The notes: generated from the sequence alone by a model not told the origin. Numbered from the stretch's first letter, positions 49,484 to 58,356 are shown. The stretch: DNA of 64,000 nt from an uncultured Raoultella sp. (GCA_900759445.1 CAAEVH010000055.1:62001-126000); one strand, 5' to 3'. Program-made: numbers and translations.

Positions 49484-49490
49484 AGCCAAC

Positions 49491-49592
49491 TATCCGTTAT
49501 CTTCGCAGGGAATTGCCAGGTAGCGTATAAAAGCAAAACACAAATCTATCCATGCAAGCATTTACCGCTGGTTTATCCGGCGGTTTTTTTTT
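49491..49592 (+). ncRNA. mgrR: Hfq-dependent small RNA MgrR
   Basis: The stretch CGTTATC...AGCGTATAAAAGCAAAACACAAATC resembles E. coli MgrR, as I recall it, in both sequence and length (about 100 bases). It ends in an intrinsic terminator: ACCGCTGG/CCGGCGGT with a T tract of nine (49564-49592). MgrR base-pairs with eptB mRNA and affects LPS modification. It lies next to mgtS, as in E. coli. The 5' end is inferred from the promoter. Confidence 0.75.
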
Positions 49593-49634
49593 ATCTGTAC
49601 ATCAGGGAAAAGGTGCCGGGAGGGGGAATTCAGG

Positions 49635-49674
49635 TAAAAAAATGGCCCCTTGTGCAGCTACGCAGCAAGGGGCC
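49635..49674 (-). terminator. Rho-independent terminator of mgtS
   Basis: On the minus strand GGCCCCTTG/CAAGGGGCC forms a 9-pair stem with extra internal pairing, followed by ATTTTTTTAC. It is 28 bases after the mgtS stop. Confidence 0.88.
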
Positions 49675-49701
49675 GGGTCGGTTCAGGACTATCTCCGTTC
49701 A

Positions 49702-49797
49702 TCAATCATCCCATCTGTGGCTAAAATACGCGGCCAAGAAACCGGAAAATAAAATAATTCCCAGAACAGCCATAAAAATATTCATATTACCCAGCAT
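49702..49797 (-). CDS. mgtS: Small membrane protein MgtS
   Basis: A 31-residue ORF, starting MLGNMNIFMAVLGIILFSGF and ending SHRWDD, differs from E. coli MgtS (formerly YneM) at only a couple of positions. MgtS is a single-helix inner-membrane protein that stabilises the Mg2+ importer MgtA and affects PitA. AAAGGAG lies 8 bases before the ATG. It is on the strand opposite mgrR and has its own terminator and PhoP box. Confidence 0.95.
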   Translation of the reverse strand: MLGNMNIFMAVLGIILFSGFLAAYFSHRWDD

Positions 49798-49858
49798 AGT
49801 AAATGCTCCTTTATTTGTGAGTTTCCTCTCTTACCTTAAGTTCACCTCGCTTATGACT

Positions 49859-49893
49859 ATAGTAGCAATTCAATCTTAAACAAAGGCTGAACT
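49859..49893 (-). promoter_or_regulatory. PhoP box and -10 of mgtS
   Basis: Minus strand AGTTCA-GCCTT-TGTTTA (49877-49893) is a PhoP direct repeat with 11-base period. It is followed after exactly 12 bases by -10 TACTAT (49859-49864). This is the canonical PhoP-activated promoter layout. Confidence 0.85.
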
Positions 49894-50044
49894 GTGTGAT
49901 TATTTCGGCGGAAAAGTAAAATTTTGACGTGATTACGTCGGGAAAAATAAATAATAGTGACAAGGCACGGTTATCTGCGAACAAATAACCATGTTTTTAT
50001 ACCGGGGCGCGCCGTTATGACCATGTGTGACAGACACAGATTGT

Positions 50045-50061
50045 TGCACGTTTATAATGCA
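50045..50061 (+). promoter_or_regulatory. NtrC-like binding site upstream of urtA
   Basis: TGCACGTTTATAATGCA has the TGCAC-N7-GTGCA form of NtrC sites with one mismatch (ATGCA). It lies about 150 bases upstream of the predicted sigma-54 start, a usual enhancer distance. Confidence 0.55.
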
Positions 50062-50178
50062 GAGTTGTCTCATTGTGGTTCAATCTTTCACGCGATTAAT
50101 CCTTCTGGCGGCAAAATTTAATACTGATTTTTGTGCCTAAAATTCTAACTCATTGATTTTATATGATGTTTAAATATC

Positions 50179-50194
50179 TGGCATCGTTTTTGCC
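50179..50194 (+). promoter_or_regulatory. Sigma-54-type promoter of urtABCDE
   Basis: TGGCATCGTTTTTGCC carries the invariant GG (50180-50181) and GC (50192-50193) exactly 10 bases apart, and TTGC at the -12 element. Start of transcription would be near 50205, leaving a leader of about 78 bases to urtA. The rest of the 486-base gap (49798-50283) shows only the mgtS promoter and the NtrC-like site. Confidence 0.7.
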
Positions 50195-50283
50195 TTATCA
50201 CTTCTGAATACCCTTAATTTGCACCGTTTTGTCTGCCCGGCTGCACCGGAGCTTTCAACAAGACTAATTTCAGGAGTGAAACT

Positions 50284-51555
50284 ATGCAGCGTCGTACATT
50301 TTTAAAAGCTTTTGCGCTTTCCGCCTCTGTTGTCGCAATGGGAATGAGTTTTAGCGTTCAGGCGGCCGACACTATTAAGGTTGGCATCATGCATTCGTTA
50401 TCCGGCACCATGGCTATTTCCGAAACGCCGCTGAAAGATGTGGCGTTGATGACTATTAATGAAATCAATGCGCAGGGCGGTGTATTGGGCAAAAAGCTGG
50501 AACCGGTGGTGGTTGACCCGGCTTCGAACTGGCCGTTATTTGCTGAAAAAGCACGTCAGTTACTGAGCCAGGACAAGGTAGCGGCGGTTTTCGGCTGCTG
50601 GACATCGGTTTCGCGTAAATCGGTTTTACCGGTATTTGAAGAATTGAACGGTCTGCTGTTTTACCCGGTGCAATATGAAGGTGAGGAGATGTCGCCTAAC
50701 GTCTTCTATACCGGCGCTGCGCCTAATCAGCAGGCGATCCCGGCGGTTGAGTATCTGATGAGTGAGGACGGCGGCAGCGCTAAGCGCTTCTACCTGCTGG
50801 GTACGGACTATGTCTATCCGCGTACGACTAACAAAATTTTACGCGCCTTTTTGCATTCGAAAGGCGTGGCCGATAAAGACATCGAAGAGGTGTATACCCC
50901 ATTCGGACACAGCGATTACCAGACCATTGTTGCCAGTATTAAAAAATTCGCCGCAGGGGGAAAAACGGCGGTGGTATCGACCATCAACGGGGATTCTAAC
51001 GTTCCATTCTATAAAGAGTTAGCGAACCAGGGCCTGAAAGCCACGGATGTTCCAGTGGTGGCATTCTCTGTGGGTGAGGAGGAGTTGCGCGGTATCGATA
51101 CTAAACCGCTGGTGGGCAACCTGGCTGCGTGGAACTACTTTGAGTCTGTAGATAATGCGGCCAACAAGAAGTTCGTCGCGGATTACCGGGCGTATGCCAA
51201 AGCGCATAAGCTGCCGAATGCTGATTCGGTGGTGACCAACGACCCTATGGAAGCCACTTATGTTGGCCTGCATATGTGGGCGCAGGCAGTAGAAAAAGCC
51301 GGAACTACCGATGTGGATAAAGTCCGGGCGGCTATGGCAGGACAATCATTCGCAGCACCATCAGGATTTACCCTGACCATGGATGCGACCAACCATCACC
51401 TGCATAAACCCGTCATGATTGGCGAGATTGAAAGCAACGGCCAGTTTAACGTGGTGTGGCAAACCGAAGCGCCGGTTCGCGCCCAGCCGTGGAGTCCGTA
51501 TATCGCCGGTAATGATAAAAAATCTGAACAGCCCGTTAAAACCGCCAGCAACTGA
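50284..51555 (+). CDS. urtA: Urea ABC transporter substrate-binding protein UrtA
   Basis: A 423-residue periplasmic binding protein of the branched-chain amino acid/urea class. N-terminal leader MQRRTFLKAFALSASVVAMG resembles a Tat signal, with cleavage near VQAAD. UrtA-type motifs include GIMHSLSGTMAISETPLKD, VVDPASNWPLFAEKARQLL, FYPVQYEGEEMSPNVFYTGAAPNQQ and TNDPMEATYVGLHMWAQAV. It is first in the urt operon, behind a sigma-54-type promoter. A 7-pair hairpin follows and may raise its level relative to the membrane subunits. Confidence 0.95.
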   Translation: MQRRTFLKAFALSASVVAMGMSFSVQAADTIKVGIMHSLSGTMAISETPLKDVALMTINEINAQGGVLGKKLEPVVVDPASNWPLFAEKARQLLSQDKVAAVFGCWTSVSRKSVLPVFEELNGLLFYPVQYEGEEMSPNVFYTGAAPNQQAIPAVEYLMSEDGGSAKRFYLLGTDYVYPRTTNKILRAFLHSKGVADKDIEEVYTPFGHSDYQTIVASIKKFAAGGKTAVVSTINGDSNVPFYKELANQGLKATDVPVVAFSVGEEELRGIDTKPLVGNLAAWNYFESVDNAANKKFVADYRAYAKAHKLPNADSVVTNDPMEATYVGLHMWAQAVEKAGTTDVDKVRAAMAGQSFAAPSGFTLTMDATNHHLHKPVMIGEIESNGQFNVVWQTEAPVRAQPWSPYIAGNDKKSEQPVKTASN

Positions 51556-51561
51556 TCTTAC

Positions 51562-51579
51562 GCCCTCCTGCGGGAGGGC
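51562..51579 (+). other. Intercistronic hairpin between urtA and urtB
   Basis: GCCCTCC/GGAGGGC, seven pairs with loop TGCG, 6 bases after the urtA stop and without a T tract. Such hairpins often protect the 3' end of the abundant binding-protein message. Confidence 0.6.
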
Positions 51580-51598
51580 AACGCTTTGGAGAATGCTC

Positions 51599-53173
51599 AT
51601 GAAAGCCATGCGCTTTATTCGTGGTGTGTTGTTGCTGACGTGGCTTTTGCCGTGGATAGCGCAGGCCGCAGATGCCGATACCTTTACCGCCGCCAACCGG
51701 ACTCAGCAGGCCGCCTTGCTAGAACAATGGTCGGTAAAACCCGATGTTCAACGCTTGCCGGTGCTCAAAGCGCTGAGTGACGAGAACCTGCTGACAGATA
51801 ACGCGAAAAACGCGTTCATCATGAACGGGTCGCACGTACAACCGCTAGGAACGGCGGCAGGTCCGAACGGCGAGCTAAAAAAAATCCGCCTGACTAACCG
51901 CCTGCGTAATCTGGTTGCCGGAACCTTGGCCGTCCACCAGCTATTAAGTGACAGTGTCACTCAAAGGAGCGGGGCAGCGCGTACATTACAGCGTGAGGCC
52001 CAGCCGGGGATGTTGCCGTTTTTGCAGCAACGACTGGCCCAGGAGCCCGATGCTGACGTGAAATCTTTACTGGCTATTGCACTGGCAAACCTGCAACTGA
52101 CCAGCACTTCGCCTGAGATCAGACGTCAGGCAATCGAACTGCTAGGGGCGTCGAACGATCCTGAAACCCAGACGCGCCTGCAGCCATTCACCCATGCTGA
52201 ACATGAACCTGATGCCCGCGTTCGTGCTGCCGCTGACGAAAGCCTGAATGCCATCGCGCATCGCATGAAGGTTGGCGATCTTCTTGGACAGGCATTTATG
52301 GGATTGTCGCTGGGTTCCATTTTGCTGCTGGCGGCATTGGGTCTGGCGATAACCTACGGCTTACTTGGCGTCATTAATATGGCGCATGGTGAGATGTTAA
52401 TGCTCGGCGCTTACGGTACCTGGATGGTGCAACAGCTGATGGGCCAGTTTTTCCCGCAATGGTTGGCCTGGTATCCGGTTATTGCGCTTCCGGTCGCCTT
52501 TTTGCTTACCGCTGGAGTTGGAATGCTACTCGAGCGCGGAGTGATCCGCCATTTATACGGGCGTCCGCTCGAAACCCTGCTGGCAACGTGGGGGATCAGT
52601 CTGATGCTTATCCAGTTGGTGCGTATGTCCTTCGGCGCGCAAAACCTTGAAGTCGCTAATCCGGAATGGCTTTCCGGGGGCATTCAGGTTTATGCCAATC
52701 TGATTTTGCCGTGGAACCGAATTGTGGTGCTTGGCTTTGCCATTCTGGTGCTGTTCTTCACCTGGCTGTTGTTGAATAAAACCCGTCTCGGACTGCGCGT
52801 ACGTGCGGTGACGCAAAATCGCAATATGGCGGCCTGCTGCGGCGTACCTACCGGACGCGTGGATATGCTGGCCTTTGGTCTTGGTTCAGGGATTGCCGGA
52901 CTGGGGGGCGTAGCGCTCTCGCAGTTAGGCAACGTAGGACCGGAGCTGGGGCAAAGCTACATTATTGATTCGTTTCTGGTGGTGGTGCTGGGCGGCGTGG
53001 GACAACTCGCGGGGAGTGTAGCCGCTGCGTTTGGGCTTGGGATCTTCAACAAAATTCTTGAGCCTCAGGTGGGAGCGGTTCTCGGTAAGATTATGATTCT
53101 GGTGCTGATTATTTTGTTTATTCAGAAACGTCCTCAGGGGCTGTTCGCGTTGAAAGGGAGGGTTATTGACTGA
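51599..53173 (+). CDS. urtB: Urea ABC transporter permease UrtB
   Basis: A 524-residue permease. The start at 51599 is chosen by GGAG 7 bases upstream; the frame is open into urtA. A signal-like helix (residues 5-22), then a long periplasmic domain of about 200 residues typical of UrtB, then a LivH-like membrane domain from about residue 232 with GLAITYGLLGVINMAHGEMLMLGAYG and GLGSGIAGLGGVALSQLGNVGPELGQSYIIDSFLVVVLGG. The stop overlaps the urtC ATG by one base. Confidence 0.94.
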   Translation: MKAMRFIRGVLLLTWLLPWIAQAADADTFTAANRTQQAALLEQWSVKPDVQRLPVLKALSDENLLTDNAKNAFIMNGSHVQPLGTAAGPNGELKKIRLTNRLRNLVAGTLAVHQLLSDSVTQRSGAARTLQREAQPGMLPFLQQRLAQEPDADVKSLLAIALANLQLTSTSPEIRRQAIELLGASNDPETQTRLQPFTHAEHEPDARVRAAADESLNAIAHRMKVGDLLGQAFMGLSLGSILLLAALGLAITYGLLGVINMAHGEMLMLGAYGTWMVQQLMGQFFPQWLAWYPVIALPVAFLLTAGVGMLLERGVIRHLYGRPLETLLATWGISLMLIQLVRMSFGAQNLEVANPEWLSGGIQVYANLILPWNRIVVLGFAILVLFFTWLLLNKTRLGLRVRAVTQNRNMAACCGVPTGRVDMLAFGLGSGIAGLGGVALSQLGNVGPELGQSYIIDSFLVVVLGGVGQLAGSVAAAFGLGIFNKILEPQVGAVLGKIMILVLIILFIQKRPQGLFALKGRVID

Positions 53174-54246
53174 TGACGATGCCAATGACATTAACGCTGG
53201 CGCGTAAAGCGCCACGCGCGACACGCGTCCTGGGGCTGGGTTTACTGCTGGCGCTGATTATTCTGCCGTTTCTGGCGCTGTTACCTGCGGATCATCCGCT
53301 GGCCATATCGGTGTGGACATTGACTCTGGCCGGGAAAATTCTCTGCTATGCCATTGTGGCGGTGGCGCTGGATCTGGTGTGGGGCTATGCGGGAATGCTC
53401 TCGCTGGGCCACGGTATTTTCTTTGCGCTGGGGGGATATGCGATGGGAATGTATCTGATGCGCCAGGCTTCCGGCGAAGGATTACCGGCCTTTATGTCGT
53501 TTCTGTCGTGGACCGAGCTGCCCTGGTTTTGGTGGGGAACGCAACATTTTATCTGGGCGATGTTGCTGGTTGTGCTGGTGCCGGGCCTGCTGGCGCTGGT
53601 ATTTGGCTGGTTTGCCTTCCGTTCAAAAATCAAAGGGGTTTATTTCTCCATCATGACCCAGGCCCTGACTTTCGCCGGAATGTTACTGTTTTTCCGCAAC
53701 GAAACCGGCTTTGGGGGAAATAACGGTTTTACCGGCTTTACCACCATTCTGGGATTTCCGGTGACCGCGACCTCAACCCGTATCGCGCTGTTTCTGGCGA
53801 CGGTCATGCTGCTGGTGCTGGCAATATGGCTGGGACTGGCGCTGGCCCGCAGTAAGTTTGGTCGAATTCTCACCGCCGTGCGTGACGCCGAGAACCGACT
53901 GATGTTCTGTGGTTACGATCCGAAAGGTTTCAAGCTGCTGGTGTGGACGCTTTCCGCCGTGCTGTGCGGCCTGGCGGGGGCGTTGTATGTCCCGCAGGTG
54001 GGAATCATTAACCCCAGCGAAATGTCGCCGACCAACTCGATAGAAGCGGCGATTTGGGTTGCCCTCGGCGGGCGTGGAACCCTGATTGGCCCGGTATTTG
54101 GCGCCGTACTGGTGAACGGCGCTAAAAGCCTGTTTACCGTCATTATGCCGGAATACTGGCAGCTGTTTCTTGGCCTGATCTTTATTGGCGTTACGCTTTT
54201 TTTGCCTCGTGGCGTGATGGGTCTGTTTCGCAAGGGAGACAAATAA
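53173..54246 (+). CDS. urtC: Urea ABC transporter permease UrtC
   Basis: A 357-residue LivM-like membrane permease with about nine helices. Landmarks are DLVWGYAGMLSLGHGIFFALGGYAMGMYL, the conserved FRNETGFGGNNGFTGF, AVRDAENRLMFCGYDPKGFKLLVW (coupling helix) and WVALGGRGTLIGPVFGAVLVNG. It overlaps urtB and urtD by one base on each side, so translation is coupled. Confidence 0.95.
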   Translation: MTMPMTLTLARKAPRATRVLGLGLLLALIILPFLALLPADHPLAISVWTLTLAGKILCYAIVAVALDLVWGYAGMLSLGHGIFFALGGYAMGMYLMRQASGEGLPAFMSFLSWTELPWFWWGTQHFIWAMLLVVLVPGLLALVFGWFAFRSKIKGVYFSIMTQALTFAGMLLFFRNETGFGGNNGFTGFTTILGFPVTATSTRIALFLATVMLLVLAIWLGLALARSKFGRILTAVRDAENRLMFCGYDPKGFKLLVWTLSAVLCGLAGALYVPQVGIINPSEMSPTNSIEAAIWVALGGRGTLIGPVFGAVLVNGAKSLFTVIMPEYWQLFLGLIFIGVTLFLPRGVMGLFRKGDK

Positions 54247-55043
54247 TGCAGCCAGATGAAGGGCTTTTTACTCGCCAGATGCCAGGCGATCGGTTTCGCA
54301 ACCAAACGGACCCGGTGCTCCAGCTGGAAAAAATTAACGTTAACTTCGATGGCTTCCAGGCGTTAACGGATCTCACGCTCAATATTGGCGTTGGGGAACT
54401 GCGTTGCATCATTGGTCCCAACGGTGCCGGAAAAACGACGCTAATGGATGTTATTACCGGCAAAACCAGGCCGCAAAGTGGTCGGGCGATATACGATCAG
54501 TCGACCGATTTAACAACGCTGGACCCCATCGCCATTGCACGTCAGGGAATTGGGCGGAAGTTTCAGAAACCCACGGTATTTGAAGCGTTAACGGTGGAGG
54601 AAAATCTGGAGCTGGCGCTGAAAAGCGATAAATCTGTCTGGGGCTCTTTACGGGCGCGCCTCACCGGCGAACAACGGGATCGTATAGATGAAATACTGGC
54701 GCTGTTGCGGCTGGGCAACGAGCGAGCCCGCCGCGCCGGGCTGCTTTCTCACGGGCAAAAACAGTTTCTCGAAATTGGCATGCTGTTGGTACAGGAGCCG
54801 CATTTACTGCTGCTGGATGAACCCGCGGCGGGTATGACGGATGCGGAGACGGAATACACTGCGGAGCTGTTTCGTAAGCTTGCCGGGAAGCACTCGCTGA
54901 TGGTTGTTGAGCACGATATGGGATTTGTCGAAACCATTGCCGATCGCGTCACGGTCTTACACCAGGGACGCGTTCTGGCTCAGGGAAGTCTGCGCGAAGT
55001 GCAGGCCAACGAGCAGGTTATTGAAGTTTATCTCGGGCGTTAA
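54246..55043 (+). CDS. urtD: Urea ABC transporter ATPase UrtD
   Basis: A 265-residue LivG-like ATPase. Walker A is GPNGAGKTTLMDVITG, the signature LSHGQKQFLEIGMLL, Walker B LLLLDEPAAGMTD, and the switch His in VVEHDMGF. IGRKFQKPTVFEALTVEENLELAL is typical of UrtD. It starts at ATG 54246, overlapping the urtC stop. Confidence 0.96.
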   Translation: MQPDEGLFTRQMPGDRFRNQTDPVLQLEKINVNFDGFQALTDLTLNIGVGELRCIIGPNGAGKTTLMDVITGKTRPQSGRAIYDQSTDLTTLDPIAIARQGIGRKFQKPTVFEALTVEENLELALKSDKSVWGSLRARLTGEQRDRIDEILALLRLGNERARRAGLLSHGQKQFLEIGMLLVQEPHLLLLDEPAAGMTDAETEYTAELFRKLAGKHSLMVVEHDMGFVETIADRVTVLHQGRVLAQGSLREVQANEQVIEVYLGR

Positions 55044-55052
55044 GGAGCACAG

Positions 55053-55751
55053 ATGCTGCAGGTGAAAGAACTGAATCAATATTATGGTGGCAGCCATATT
55101 CTGCGAGGTGTGAACTTTGAGGCGCATATCGGCGAGGTGACATGTCTGCTGGGGCGTAACGGCGTGGGGAAAACGACGCTTCTGAAGTGCCTGATGGGCC
55201 TTATTCCTGCCCGCAGTGGGAGTGTGCTCTGGCAGGAGAAAAATGTCACTCACTGGAAGCCGCATCAGCGGGTCAGGGCCGGGGTGGCGTATGTACCACA
55301 GGGGCGCGATATTTTCCCGCGTCTGACGGTAGAAGAGAACCTGCTGCTCGGCCTTTCCCGTTTTTCAGCACAGGAGGCCAGACGTGTGCCGGATGATATC
55401 TATGCGCTCTTTCCGGTTCTACAGGAGATGAAACATCGGCGGGGTGGAGATTTGTCCGGCGGGCAACAGCAGCAACTGGCGATTGGGCGAGCGCTGGCCA
55501 GTCGCCCGCAGTTGTTAATCCTCGATGAGCCCACGGAGGGGATCCAGCCGTCGGTGATTAAAGAAATTGGGCAGGTGATTTCTCAACTGGCGCACCGGGG
55601 TGACATGGCCATTTTGCTGGTAGAGCAGTTCTATGATTTTGCGCAGCAACTGGCCGACAAATACTTACTCATGTCGCGAGGCAGCATTATTCAAAGCGGT
55701 GACGGTAAAAATATGGAATCCGAAGGCGTTCGAGGGCTGGTCTCCATTTGA
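55053..55751 (+). CDS. urtE: Urea ABC transporter ATPase UrtE
   Basis: A 232-residue LivF-like ATPase. It starts MLQVKELNQYYGGSHILRGVNFEA. Walker A is GRNGVGKTTLLKCLMG, signature LSGGQQQQLAIGRAL, Walker B LLILDEPTEGIQPS, and the switch His position reads VEQFYDF, as in the family. It is the last urt gene. No urease genes are in this window. Confidence 0.96.
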   Translation: MLQVKELNQYYGGSHILRGVNFEAHIGEVTCLLGRNGVGKTTLLKCLMGLIPARSGSVLWQEKNVTHWKPHQRVRAGVAYVPQGRDIFPRLTVEENLLLGLSRFSAQEARRVPDDIYALFPVLQEMKHRRGGDLSGGQQQQLAIGRALASRPQLLILDEPTEGIQPSVIKEIGQVISQLAHRGDMAILLVEQFYDFAQQLADKYLLMSRGSIIQSGDGKNMESEGVRGLVSI

Positions 55752-55754
55752 GAT

Positions 55755-55785
55755 TCGCGACAGAGCGGCTTTGGCTCTGTCGCGA
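55755..55785. terminator. Strong hairpin between urtE and ydeE
   Basis: TCGCGACAGAGC/GCTCTGTCGCGA, 12 pairs with a 7-base loop, between the convergent urtE and ydeE. It is likely to end both transcripts, although the T tracts are poor. Confidence 0.7.
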
Positions 55786-55791
55786 TCATCA

Positions 55792-56979
55792 TTAGCAGAC
55801 CGCCGTCTGGCCCCAGGGTTTGGCGCGCATACCTTTTATCATTAGCGCCCAGGCAAGAACGATCGCCACCATCAGCGCCACAAACAGCGACCACGGCGGC
55901 AATGTGGTTAAAATGACGCCGCTGACTAATGGGTTTACCGCTGCGCCCAACCAGCCTAACGACTGGGCGGAAAAATAGCTGGCTTTCATTCCTGCAGGCG
56001 CGATGTTGTCGATGAGCATGTATTCACCCGGTGCGTAAATGACTTCGCCGATAGTGAAAAAGGCCGCAGAAATGCCCCATAACACCAGGTTGTTGCCGGA
56101 GAAGGTAAAGCCAACCAGACCGACCACAAAGAACAGCGTGCCTACAGTCATTAGCGGGCGAATATTGGTGGCGGTGAGCCTGCGCCCGAGGGCATATTGC
56201 AGTGATACCACAATGGCGGCGTTAACAGGCAGGACGACTGCCACCACTTTCTCGGCAAAATCGCCGTCTGCAACCACCATAACGTATTGCGAAATACAGG
56301 ACGCAAAGGCACCACCAACGAATGACGCCAAAAATGCTGACAGCGTAAACCAGAATAATGCTCTGTCGCGCAGCAGTACCGAGGGGGACCAAACTGCCGC
56401 GTTCAAACCTTCTGATGCTGCTGGTGAACGTTTTACCCAGGTCTGGATAAACACCAGAGGGAGTGCTGAACATGCAGCAGCGAGCCAGAACGGCAGGTTA
56501 ATGCTTTGCATCACCAGTAGCGTGCCCAGCGGTGGGCCTACGGTCCAGCCGATGTTCAGCACGGTATAGTTAAGCGAGAAAATTTTAGTCTTGTTGGTCG
56601 CCGAGAGATTATCGGCAAACCAGGCTTTCAGCACCGTGGCGAAGACGGAGTAGGCGCAGTTGATCAGGGCAAAGAGTAAAACCACTACCACTACGTTATG
56701 CACCAGTGGAATAGCAATAAAGCCAGAGGCAAAGCCGCAGATAGCCAGCAGCATATAGCGTTTTTTATCAAACTTGTCGGCCAGAATACCAAAGCCAAGG
56801 CTGAACACGACGCCAATGGTCAGTGCGACCGTCATCGCATAACCGATCAGGTCGACGCTCAGATTGTACTGTCGGCTGAGGTAGATCGTCATAAAGGGCA
56901 GCGTGGCGCCACGCCCAATCGTTAATAACAATGATGACGCGAGTAACGCGAGAGTGGACCTTCTCAGAGAGATATTCAT
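55792..56979 (-). CDS. ydeE: MFS transporter YdeE
   Basis: A 395-residue, 12-helix major facilitator; E. coli YdeE was reported to export dipeptides and arabinose. Start at 56979 gives MNISLRRSTLALLASSLLLTIGRGATLPFMTIYLS, as in E. coli; an in-frame ATG five codons upstream is possible. Motif A-like segment is GFGILADKFDKKRYMLL. The ending KPWGQTAVC is close to the E. coli protein. Confidence 0.93.
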   Translation of the reverse strand: MNISLRRSTLALLASSLLLTIGRGATLPFMTIYLSRQYNLSVDLIGYAMTVALTIGVVFSLGFGILADKFDKKRYMLLAICGFASGFIAIPLVHNVVVVVLLFALINCAYSVFATVLKAWFADNLSATNKTKIFSLNYTVLNIGWTVGPPLGTLLVMQSINLPFWLAAACSALPLVFIQTWVKRSPAASEGLNAAVWSPSVLLRDRALFWFTLSAFLASFVGGAFASCISQYVMVVADGDFAEKVVAVVLPVNAAIVVSLQYALGRRLTATNIRPLMTVGTLFFVVGLVGFTFSGNNLVLWGISAAFFTIGEVIYAPGEYMLIDNIAPAGMKASYFSAQSLGWLGAAVNPLVSGVILTTLPPWSLFVALMVAIVLAWALMIKGMRAKPWGQTAVC

Positions 56980-57177
56980 TTTCCTGCCCGACAATGCATG
57001 TTGTTATGTTTTTTTTAGATATCAGAAACAAATAGCATGCTAAAAGTGTGATGTACACTCAATAAGTTGTCCGAAAATGCCCTGAGTGGCCTACCTGAAT
57101 TAATGATCTGTTACGGCACAACGATTTCCGTTACTTTAATTTGTTTACAAAAATTTAATATTCGCAGGGGCGGTGGT

Positions 57178-58077
57178 ATGTCGCGTAAAGACGGGTTATT
57201 AGCGTTACTGGTCGTTGTGGTTTGGGGGCTGAACTTTGTCGTCATCAAAGTGGGGCTACACAATATGCCACCCTTAATGCTGGCTGGGTTGCGTTTTTTA
57301 CTGGTGGCATTTCCGGCGATTTTCTTCGTTGCCCGGCCGAAAATTCCGCTTTCACTGCTGCTCGGCTATGGGCTGACCATCAGTTTTGGACAGTTCGCGT
57401 TTCTCTTTAGCGCCATCAAATTCGGTATGCCTGCCGGGTTAGCTTCTCTGGTATTACAGGCTCAGGCGTTTTTCACCATCATTCTGGGGGCATTCGCCTT
57501 TGGTGAACGTCTGCAAGGTAAACAACGGGTAGGGATTGCGCTGGCCATATTTGGCGTGCTGGTGCTGATTGAGGCTAGTCTGAACGGACAGCATGTCGGC
57601 ATGCTCGGTTTTATGTTGACGCTGGCGGCGGCACTAAGCTGGGCCAGCGGTAATATCTTTAATAAAAAAATCATGCAGCATACGTCACGCCCGGCGGTGA
57701 TGTCGTTGGTGGTATGGAGTGCGTTGATTCCTGTTGTCCCATTCTTCCTCGCCTCAATACTTCTCGATGGCCCAACGCAAATTATCCAAAGTCTGTTGAC
57801 GATAGATATGACCACCATTCTGTCACTGGTTTATCTGGCGTTTGTGGCAACCATTGTGGGTTATGGCATCTGGGGATCTTTACTCGGGCGTTATGAAACC
57901 TGGCGTGTCGCGCCGTTGTCGCTGTTGGTGCCGGTTGTTGGACTGGCGAGCGCGGCCGTGCTGCTGGATGAAACGCTTACCGGATTACAACTGCTCGGTG
58001 CGCTGCTGATCATGGCAGGATTGTACATTAATGTGTTTGGCTTTCGGTTGCGTAAGACTGCGCAGGCGAGAGGGTAA
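57178..58077 (+). CDS. eamA: Cysteine/O-acetylserine exporter EamA
   Basis: A 299-residue, 10-helix DMT-family exporter of O-acetylserine and cysteine. The ATG 57178, with AGGGGCGG upstream, gives MSRKDGLLALLVVVVWGLNFVVIKVG, as in E. coli; the frame opens at 57067. Two EamA repeats: the first ends at ALAIFGVLVLIEA, the second at GALLIMAGLYINVFG. Convergent with marB. Confidence 0.95.
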   Translation: MSRKDGLLALLVVVVWGLNFVVIKVGLHNMPPLMLAGLRFLLVAFPAIFFVARPKIPLSLLLGYGLTISFGQFAFLFSAIKFGMPAGLASLVLQAQAFFTIILGAFAFGERLQGKQRVGIALAIFGVLVLIEASLNGQHVGMLGFMLTLAAALSWASGNIFNKKIMQHTSRPAVMSLVVWSALIPVVPFFLASILLDGPTQIIQSLLTIDMTTILSLVYLAFVATIVGYGIWGSLLGRYETWRVAPLSLLVPVVGLASAAVLLDETLTGLQLLGALLIMAGLYINVFGFRLRKTAQARG

Positions 58078-58100
58078 AAAAAGCCCCGCAGTGACGGGGC
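58074..58100 (-). terminator. Terminator of marRAB
   Basis: On the minus strand GCCCCG/CGGGGC, six pairs with a 6-base loop, runs into TTTTTTTA. It lies 8 bases after the marB stop. Confidence 0.88.
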
Positions 58101-58107
58101 AAAAAAA

Positions 58108-58326
58108 TTACAGGTTGCGCATATTGTAATAAGGCACACCTAATTCGTCGGATTTGTCGCTGCCTGCACCCATATGATTAAAATCGAACGGGGACCGATC
58201 GTGCGCAGGCGGCATAATCATCGCGTCACGACTGTTTTGTGTGGCAGGTTGCGCGGTCTGTTCCGCCATGCTCTGGCCCGAAACAACATACAGCAGGGCC
58301 AGCATCGCATAAGACAGAAGTTTCAT
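58108..58326 (-). CDS. marB: Periplasmic protein MarB
   Basis: A 72-residue exported protein. Signal peptide to about SMAEQ; the tail PFDFNHMGAGSDKSDELGVPYYN is the MarB signature. MarB lowers marA expression through an unclear periplasmic route. Last gene of marRAB. Confidence 0.94.
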   Translation of the reverse strand: MKLLSYAMLALLYVVSGQSMAEQTAQPATQNSRDAMIMPPAHDRSPFDFNHMGAGSDKSDELGVPYYNMRNL

Positions 58327-58356
58327 GATTTCCTCGGTTACGTCGTTAACTGGCGA

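Noticed and set aside
55755..55785. Attachment site or repeat element
   Set aside because: The 12-base inverted repeat is explained by transcript ends of convergent urtE and ydeE. No direct repeats or integrase nearby.
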